A stretch of 10,093 nucleotides of DNA, taken from contig JBBQCF010000032.1 in the NCBI GenBank assembly GCA_038318455.1, positions 1-10,093 of the forward strand, in the 5' to 3' direction. Under the pieces are notes generated by a model that did no database searches, was not told the origin of the DNA, and worked only from the letters and a program-made list of their open reading frames with translations. The DNA is from UBA12068 sp038318455. Lineage in GTDB: Bacteria > Patescibacteriota > Minisyncoccia > Moranbacterales > GWC2-37-73. This document shows, piece by piece, positions 7,046 to 10,093 of this stretch; positions within the stretch are counted from its first letter, which is position 1; the number at the start of each line of letters is the position of its first letter. The position numbers and the translations under genes are program-made.

Positions 7046-7111
7046 ATTATACACCCAAAAAGACTGTTTGTCAAACACTAACAGTCTTTTAAGCCTAAGA
7101 TAAAGCTTTTT
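7046..7111 (-). promoter_or_regulatory. Promoter of the MFS-acyltransferase gene, shared-module type
   Basis: Minus strand: perfect -35 TTGACA (7074-7069), 17-base spacer ending TTTTTGGGTG, perfect -10 TATAAT (7051-7046). The upstream block AAAAAGCTTTAT (7111-7100) is at exactly the spacing seen at 611-676 and 9062-9127. The start is predicted near 7039, inside a weak palindrome TGATA-N3-TATCA (7034-7046). This is the best consensus match in the window and should be strong. Confidence 0.9.
7058..7090 (-). repeat. Perfect 11-bp inverted repeat surrounding the -35 box
   Basis: Arms AAAAGACTGTT (7058-7068) and AACAGTCTTTT (7080-7090) are perfect complements, separated by 11 bases that contain the -35 hexamer of the MFS-acyltransferase promoter. 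As RNA made from the upstream Nudix side it folds to an 11-bp stem followed by UUUUU, so it may be a terminator; as DNA it may be an operator. The two other shared-module promoters lack this palindrome. Confidence 0.6.
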
Positions 7112-7247
7112 CCAATATTTGCGAACTTCAAAAACACTCGAATGACTGAACCACAATTACTATATTTTAAATTATCTAATTTCTTTTTCGTGCCTCAGTA
7201 ATAAGCAACTGAAGCAAGTCCTTGTCTCCGCAATAAAGAGAAAGTAA

Positions 7248-7604
7248 TTATTCCTCTGAGAGAGTATTGCGGTCCAATACATCTTCACTGGGCACAAATT
7301 CCCCCAACTGAAAGGAATCCGTGATGTAGAAAAGCATAACTTTTTCAGTCCAATCCGCGAGAAGAATTGCATAAGGTACTGCAGTAATAAAATCTGCACC
7401 ACCTTCCTCAATAACTTCGCGATGAAGCCCCTCAATCAGTGTTTCTCGGGGCTCCATGTGTCCGCCTGGAATATCCCATCCGCGTTCGTTTTTGATCGAA
7501 AGGATTTTTTCGCCATTAAAAGCAATCAGAAAAACCGCACTAACTTGTTCTAGCGAAGGAACATCCGCTCCCGGTTGCAAAATTTTAGCCGTAAATTTAC
7601 TCAT
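7248..7604 (-). CDS. Nudix hydrolase with probable premature stop
   Basis: Residues 48-70 are a perfect Nudix box, G-x5-E-x7-REVIEEGGA (starting GHMEPRE), the Mg2+-binding and catalytic helix of diphosphate hydrolases acting on nucleotides or related compounds. A hydrophobic strand (VSAVFLIAF) and WDIPGG precede it as in typical members. The frame stops with TAA (7250-7248) after LSEE at 118 residues, short for the family. Beyond this TAA the same frame stays open for 23 codons (LLSLYCGDKDLLQLLITEAR and three more) to a TAG at 7178-7176. The GDKDLLQLLI segment looks like a normal Nudix C-terminal helix, so TAA probably replaced GAA. Catalytic residues remain, so the product could still be partly active. 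ATG start; no clear Shine-Dalgarno site or promoter; a REP-type repeat lies 34 bases upstream. Confidence 0.8.
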   Translation of the reverse strand: MSKFTAKILQPGADVPSLEQVSAVFLIAFNGEKILSIKNERGWDIPGGHMEPRETLIEGLHREVIEEGGADFITAVPYAILLADWTEKVMLFYITDSFQLGEFVPSEDVLDRNTLSEE

Positions 7605-7637
7605 TTGTCATTGCTATAAGCTATGATAAAGAAAATT

Positions 7638-7725
7638 AAAAGGGGTCAGGTACCTTTTTCGATCTTCTTGCCATGCAAAAATTATATCACGATATTCGTT
7701 GATAAAAAGGTACCTGACCCCTTTT
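7638..7725. repeat. REP-type inverted repeat pair (REPIN-like element)
   Basis: Two 22-bp arms (7638-7659 and 7704-7725) are perfect reverse complements, with a 44-base AT-rich centre. Each arm holds GGGGTCAGGTACC flanked by AAAA and TTTTT, and each can itself form a short AAAAGG/CCTTTT stem. GGGGTCAGGYACC-type palindromes are, from general knowledge, typical of repeats mobilised by REP-associated (Y1/IS200-like) tyrosine transposases. There is no transposase in the window, so it is a non-autonomous element lying between the SET gene and the Nudix gene. Confidence 0.82.
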
Positions 7726-7752
7726 ATAACTTCTTATTTTTATTTTCACTGT

Positions 7753-8298
7753 TTAGTCAGCAAAAACCTTATTTAAAAAATTTGTTATTTTTTTTGACTC
7801 TTTAATTCTCTTTTCAATCTTATTTTGTCTTTGATATTTCCAGTATACTTCTTGAAAATGAGTAGGTATATATGGCAGATAGCTTTTGAATATTTTCTCT
7901 GGCAAAAACTGCACTGAGCGAATTATTTTTCTACAATTTTTAGAGCCACAGTTGCAAGACATATCCCAATCGAGCGTTTCATCACAAATTGAATAATCAA
8001 AAGTTAACTCTTCTCCTTTTTTTATGTCTCGAAGAGCACGAAATGTAACCATTCCGGTTATTCCCATGTTAGGATTACATGAATGATTGGTTTGAACAAT
8101 GGGAAATTCTGGACTGATCCAGAAATCCTTTCTTAAGCCACACCAATTCGCGCATCGTTCCAAATCTCTCTTAGTGTCATAAATCCTACAAATTCTTTTT
8201 CCCTTCATGTGCAAAATAAACCCACCTTTTTTTATATCCTCACCTGCAAAAACGCCCATACCAGCAATTTTAGATTTTCCTGAATAAATTTTTACCAT
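7753..8298 (-). CDS. SET-domain protein lysine methyltransferase-like protein
   Basis: A 181-residue stand-alone SET protein. Visible motifs in order: GMGVFAGEDIKKG (13-25, AdoMet-binding N-terminal SET), NHSCNPN (71-77, the pseudoknot motif), EELTFDYS (96-103, with the catalytic-type Tyr102) and a post-SET cysteine cluster CNCGSKNC (115-122) for zinc together with Cys74. The basic C-terminal tail (KYQRQNKIEKRIKESKK) may contact nucleic acid or an acidic target. It should transfer methyl from AdoMet to lysine on an unknown protein. ATG start is required because the SET N-terminus begins at once, but its ribosome site is poor: the only GAGGT lies more than 20 bases upstream. Own promoter at 8330-8358. 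Bacterial SET proteins are scattered and often seen as horizontally acquired or independently kept; codon use here does not look foreign by eye. Confidence 0.88.
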   Translation of the reverse strand: MVKIYSGKSKIAGMGVFAGEDIKKGGFILHMKGKRICRIYDTKRDLERCANWCGLRKDFWISPEFPIVQTNHSCNPNMGITGMVTFRALRDIKKGEELTFDYSICDETLDWDMSCNCGSKNCRKIIRSVQFLPEKIFKSYLPYIPTHFQEVYWKYQRQNKIEKRIKESKKITNFLNKVFAD

Positions 8299-8329
8299 AT
8301 AAAATAAACCATATAATCATTACCTCTTT

Positions 8330-8358
8330 ATTATAAATCTTTTTTACATTTTTGACAA
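8330..8358 (-). promoter_or_regulatory. Promoter of the SET-domain gene
   Basis: Minus strand: -35 TTGTCA (8358-8353), 17-base spacer, perfect -10 TATAAT (8335-8330). The -35 directly follows the U-tract of the upstream terminator. The predicted leader is about 25 bases and holds AAAGAGGT too far from the SET ATG. Confidence 0.78.
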
Positions 8359-8359
8359 T

Positions 8360-8397
8360 AAAAAAAGCGCTGCCAGGGAAATCCCTAGGAGCGCTTT
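8360..8397 (-). terminator. Intrinsic terminator of the PQ-loop-like gene, overlapping its stop codon
   Basis: Minus-strand stem AAAGCGCT/AGCGCTTT (8397-8390 with 8371-8364), an internal mismatch, then AGGG/CCCT, followed by seven U (8366-8360). The gene's last codons and TAG stop (8387-8385) lie inside the hairpin. Confidence 0.9.
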
Positions 8398-8999
8398 ACA
8401 ATAAATTTCCCTCTTACTATGAGAGAAAAAACAATTCCATCCACAACGAGTATGGCAATAACATAAACCATGTCTGTTGCGTTTGCCCAATTTACAGCAA
8501 GTAAATTCAAAACATTTCCCGCAGTGGTAAACGACCACGCTAGAAAATCCTCTTGCTCTGAGCTTTTGTATGTTTTCCGAATTGTTGGAATCAATCCCAA
8601 CGCCTCGGCGCAAAGAACTGCCACGAAAGCAACAAAGGCATTTTTATATACAATGTATATAACTATACCAATCAATGCACTTACGAGACATCCCCAGTCC
8701 CATGAATCTTTTTTCTTACCATTCCCCACAAGCAAAGCGAGAATGGCAATAGTCGTAAGGCCCAAGAAATCCCCAATAAGCATATAGATTGGATCTCCGC
8801 CTTCTGCCTTATTAAAAAGAAACAAGGAGGATCCCGCGACCACTGAGGAGATAAACCACGTGAAAAAATGTGGTTTTGTTTCCTTTTTTACTACTATAGC
8901 CCAGATGTAAAGTGGATGAGCTATAAAAGAAACAACCGCAGCAATAATACCCGCAACCATTCTAAAGGTCGCCCAATCAAAACTTTCAAAACCACTCAT
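8385..8999 (-). CDS. PQ-loop/SWEET-like multi-pass membrane protein
   Basis: A 204-residue protein with about seven hydrophobic helices, no signal peptide. Two similar halves can be recognised: an early IAHPLYIWAIVVKKETKPHF then TWF, and a later LGLIPTIRKTYKSSEQEDFL then AWSF, each with a proline in a helix followed by a basic loop and a Trp-containing turn. This duplicated pattern fits the PQ-loop/SemiSWEET-type fold, and I recall similar hypothetical proteins (IPT-R-K...W) in many uncultured bacteria. The substrate is unknown; sugar or amino-acid transport would be a guess. ATG start with GGGGAGGT five bases upstream. Promoter of the shared-module type at 9062-9127, own terminator, so single-gene transcription. 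Confidence 0.72.
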   Translation of the reverse strand: MSGFESFDWATFRMVAGIIAAVVSFIAHPLYIWAIVVKKETKPHFFTWFISSVVAGSSLFLFNKAEGGDPIYMLIGDFLGLTTIAILALLVGNGKKKDSWDWGCLVSALIGIVIYIVYKNAFVAFVAVLCAEALGLIPTIRKTYKSSEQEDFLAWSFTTAGNVLNLLAVNWANATDMVYVIAILVVDGIVFSLIVRGKFIVKRS

Positions 9000-9039
9000 G
9001 GCGACCTCCCCTTTTTATTTGATTGTGAAGTTACTACTT

Positions 9040-9056
9040 ATCACCACAATGGTGAT
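9040..9056. promoter_or_regulatory. Palindrome at the transcription start of the PQ-loop-like gene
   Basis: Perfect 7-bp inverted repeat ATCACCA-N3-TGGTGAT. It begins about where transcription should start (near 9055), 6 bases downstream of the -10 box. It could be an operator or the 5' stem-loop of the mRNA. Confidence 0.55.
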
Positions 9057-9061
9057 TATTA

Positions 9062-9127
9062 ACTATACACCTAAAAACAGTTTCTGTCAAACCCAAACCC
9101 CACTTCTTGGCTTACATAAAGCTTTTT
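9062..9127 (-). promoter_or_regulatory. Promoter of the PQ-loop-like gene, shared-module type
   Basis: Minus strand: -35 TTGACA (9090-9085), 17-base spacer ending TTTTTAGGTG, -10 TATAGT (9067-9062), and the upstream block AAAAAGCTTTAT (9127-9116) at the same spacing as in the two other members. GGGTTTGACA is shared exactly with the promoter at 611-676. Confidence 0.87.
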
Positions 9128-9145
9128 ACACAAAAAAATAGATAT

Positions 9146-9185
9146 AAAAAGAGGGGAATTTGCTTTTGCAAACCACCCTCTTTTT
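9146..9185 (-). terminator. Intrinsic terminator of the radical SAM gene
   Basis: Minus strand: outer stem AAAGAGGG/CCCTCTTT (9183-9176 with 9155-9148), an internal loop, and inner TTTGC/GCAAA, then UUUUUAUAU. A run of T on the other side (9180-9185) allows some activity in the plus direction too. Confidence 0.85.
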
Positions 9186-9216
9186 CCATCCCTTCTTGTA
9201 GCACATTTGTGTATGA

Positions 9217-10093
9217 TTACAAGATACAATCAGCATCAGATCCATTTAGTCTATTCTGCTGATGATATGCTCTTGCTCTGCACCCTCCACAGTAAGATAA
9301 ATATTCACACTTACCGCAAGGATCATCGAAAGATTGACGGTTTCTCAATACATTAAACATCTCTGATTCAAACCATATATTTTTCAGGTCATCCTCATAG
9401 ATATTTCCAGCCTTGAGCCTTAAGAATGGACAAGGAACTACATTTCCATTTGGCAGAACTACACATGCAGCAATTCCAGCAGTGCATCCACCTCTAATTC
9501 CCTTGTAGCTTCCTGTTTTCTGCCCCTTTAATATTGCTGCGAAAGGAGAAGTAAAGCGCAGAGTTTTCTTGTCAAGATACAAATGATGCAATTTGATGAT
9601 CGCCATCATTTTTTGCTCTGATGACAATTTGAGATGCTCCTTGTTTCCAGGAATGCAGAGATTGAAACCAATATCTATCCCATTATTACCTGCAACTTCA
9701 ACCATCCAGTCAATTTTTTCAACATTGCCAGGATGAACTGTTGCAAAAAAGTAGGTATAGATACCAGCATCAATAAACTTTCTAGCTGTTTCTATGGTTT
9801 TTTTAACAGAGATTTTTCTTACTGCAGAATCATCTGCTTCGAAACTAAGATGGACTATATCAAAAGCCTTGACCATCTCAATATCCATCTCGCCAATCAA
9901 GCCATTGGATTGAACAGCTACCTTAAGATTCGGTTTTGCAGATTTCATGAAAGCGACAAGCTCCTTAAAATCTTGATGCAATACCGCTTCTCCACCAGAA
10001 ACAATAAACTTTTTCACATCATTCGCACATGCGAATTTCATGAGATTGATTACATCCTGAATAGGCATATCATGATTCTTGCTTTTCCTGTTA
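9217..10093 (-). CDS. Radical SAM protein with SPASM domain, 5' end beyond the window
   Basis: The frame is open through the window edge; an ATG at 10068 is internal, because no stop precedes it (codons N-R-K-S-K-N-H-D come before) and the CxxxCxxC cluster, always required in this family, must lie further upstream. Numbering from that Met: GGEAVLH (25-31) is the AdoMet-binding GGE motif; a TIM-barrel core follows. The C-terminal SPASM cysteines are complete: C195-x12-G-x4-C213, then C251-x2-C254-x5-C260-x2-C263 and C281, binding auxiliary Fe-S clusters. The ending GGCRARAY...DADC resembles heme-pathway enzymes of the NirJ/AhbC/AhbD type as well as peptide-maturing enzymes. Substrate is undecided: no precursor peptide is visible in the 200 bases downstream. 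Terminator at 9146-9185. Confidence 0.9.
   Translation of the reverse strand, partial: NRKSKNHDMPIQDVINLMKFACANDVKKFIVSGGEAVLHQDFKELVAFMKSAKPNLKVAVQSNGLIGEMDIEMVKAFDIVHLSFEADDSAVRKISVKKTIETARKFIDAGIYTYFFATVHPGNVEKIDWMVEVAGNNGIDIGFNLCIPGNKEHLKLSSEQKMMAIIKLHHLYLDKKTLRFTSPFAAILKGQKTGSYKGIRGGCTAGIAACVVLPNGNVVPCPFLRLKAGNIYEDDLKNIWFESEMFNVLRNRQSFDDPCGKCEYLSYCGGCRARAYHQQNRLNGSDADCIL

Noticed and set aside
7248..7250. Recoded stop codon (alternative genetic code)
   Set aside because: TAA, TAG and TGA all serve as ordinary stops elsewhere in the window, for example TAA at 2073, TAG at 8385 and TGA at 3455, so a nonsense change is simpler.
7172..7435. Alternative-frame 87-codon ORF over the Nudix 3' end
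   Set aside because: Its translation is low-complexity and unlike any domain; the Nudix frame has a perfect catalytic box and its own readable continuation past the TAA.
7623..7805. Plus-strand 60-codon ORF across the REP pair
   Set aside because: It is made of repeat arms and the reverse complement of the SET gene's end; phenylalanine-rich, no start signals.
611..9127. Recurrent TGTCAA-containing intergenic segments as a dispersed mobile repeat
   Set aside because: Each contains a correctly placed -35/-10 pair directed at the following gene, and outside the 66-bp module the flanks differ; promoters explain them better.
1..10093. tRNA or rRNA genes, CRISPR arrays, complete transposons or phage genes
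   Set aside because: No cloverleaf, rRNA-like segment, regular repeat-spacer pattern, transposase or phage protein was seen on either strand.

Overview
This window is AT-rich and gene-dense, and every convincing gene is on the minus strand. It comes from a bacterium with strong Shine-Dalgarno sites (AGGAGGTG type) and textbook housekeeping promoters (TTGACA-N17-TATAAT). A signal-peptide-bearing beta-barrel protein that ends in phenylalanine points to a diderm (outer-membrane) bacterium. The mix of mostly hypothetical envelope genes, an AdoMet decarboxylase/spermidine synthase fusion, a SET methyltransferase and a PQ-loop-like membrane protein suggests an uncultured lineage, but I cannot name the phylum from sequence alone.

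Layout from left to right, with each unit transcribed leftward. (1) 1-535: 5' part of an integral membrane protein with promoter at 611-676. (2) 774-1841: fused speD-speE for spermidine synthesis, promoter 1970-1998. (3) 2073-2699: PlsC-type acyltransferase starting with TTG, promoter 2738-2766, terminator 2043-2074. (4) 2808-4477: an operon of an outer-membrane beta-barrel followed by a small secreted protein, promoter 4541-4569, terminator 2765-2794. (5) 4654-6958: an MFS transporter fused to a second PlsC-type domain, overlapping a second copy of the secreted protein, promoter 7046-7111, terminator 4596-4628. (6) 7248-7604: Nudix hydrolase cut short by an in-frame stop. (7) 7638-7725: a REP-type inverted repeat pair. 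(8) 7753-8298: SET-domain methyltransferase, promoter 8330-8358. (9) 8385-8999: PQ-loop-like membrane protein, promoter 9062-9127. (10) 9217-10093: radical SAM/SPASM protein, cut by the window edge.

Most genes concern the envelope: two acyltransferases, an outer-membrane barrel, two exported paralogs and three multi-pass membrane proteins. Three of them (1-535, 5117-6958, 8385-8999) share an ungapped 66-bp promoter module with a conserved block upstream of the -35 and a conserved spacer ending TTTTTRGGTG. The barrel promoter shares the spacer ending. This looks like a small envelope regulon and is the most interesting non-coding signal here.

There are several marks of genome decay or rearrangement. 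The MFS-PlsC gene seems to have lost its 3' end in a deletion that joined it out of frame to the signal-peptide region of the secreted paralog. The Nudix gene carries an apparent nonsense mutation about 24 codons before its natural end. No stretch longer than 300 bases lacks a gene.
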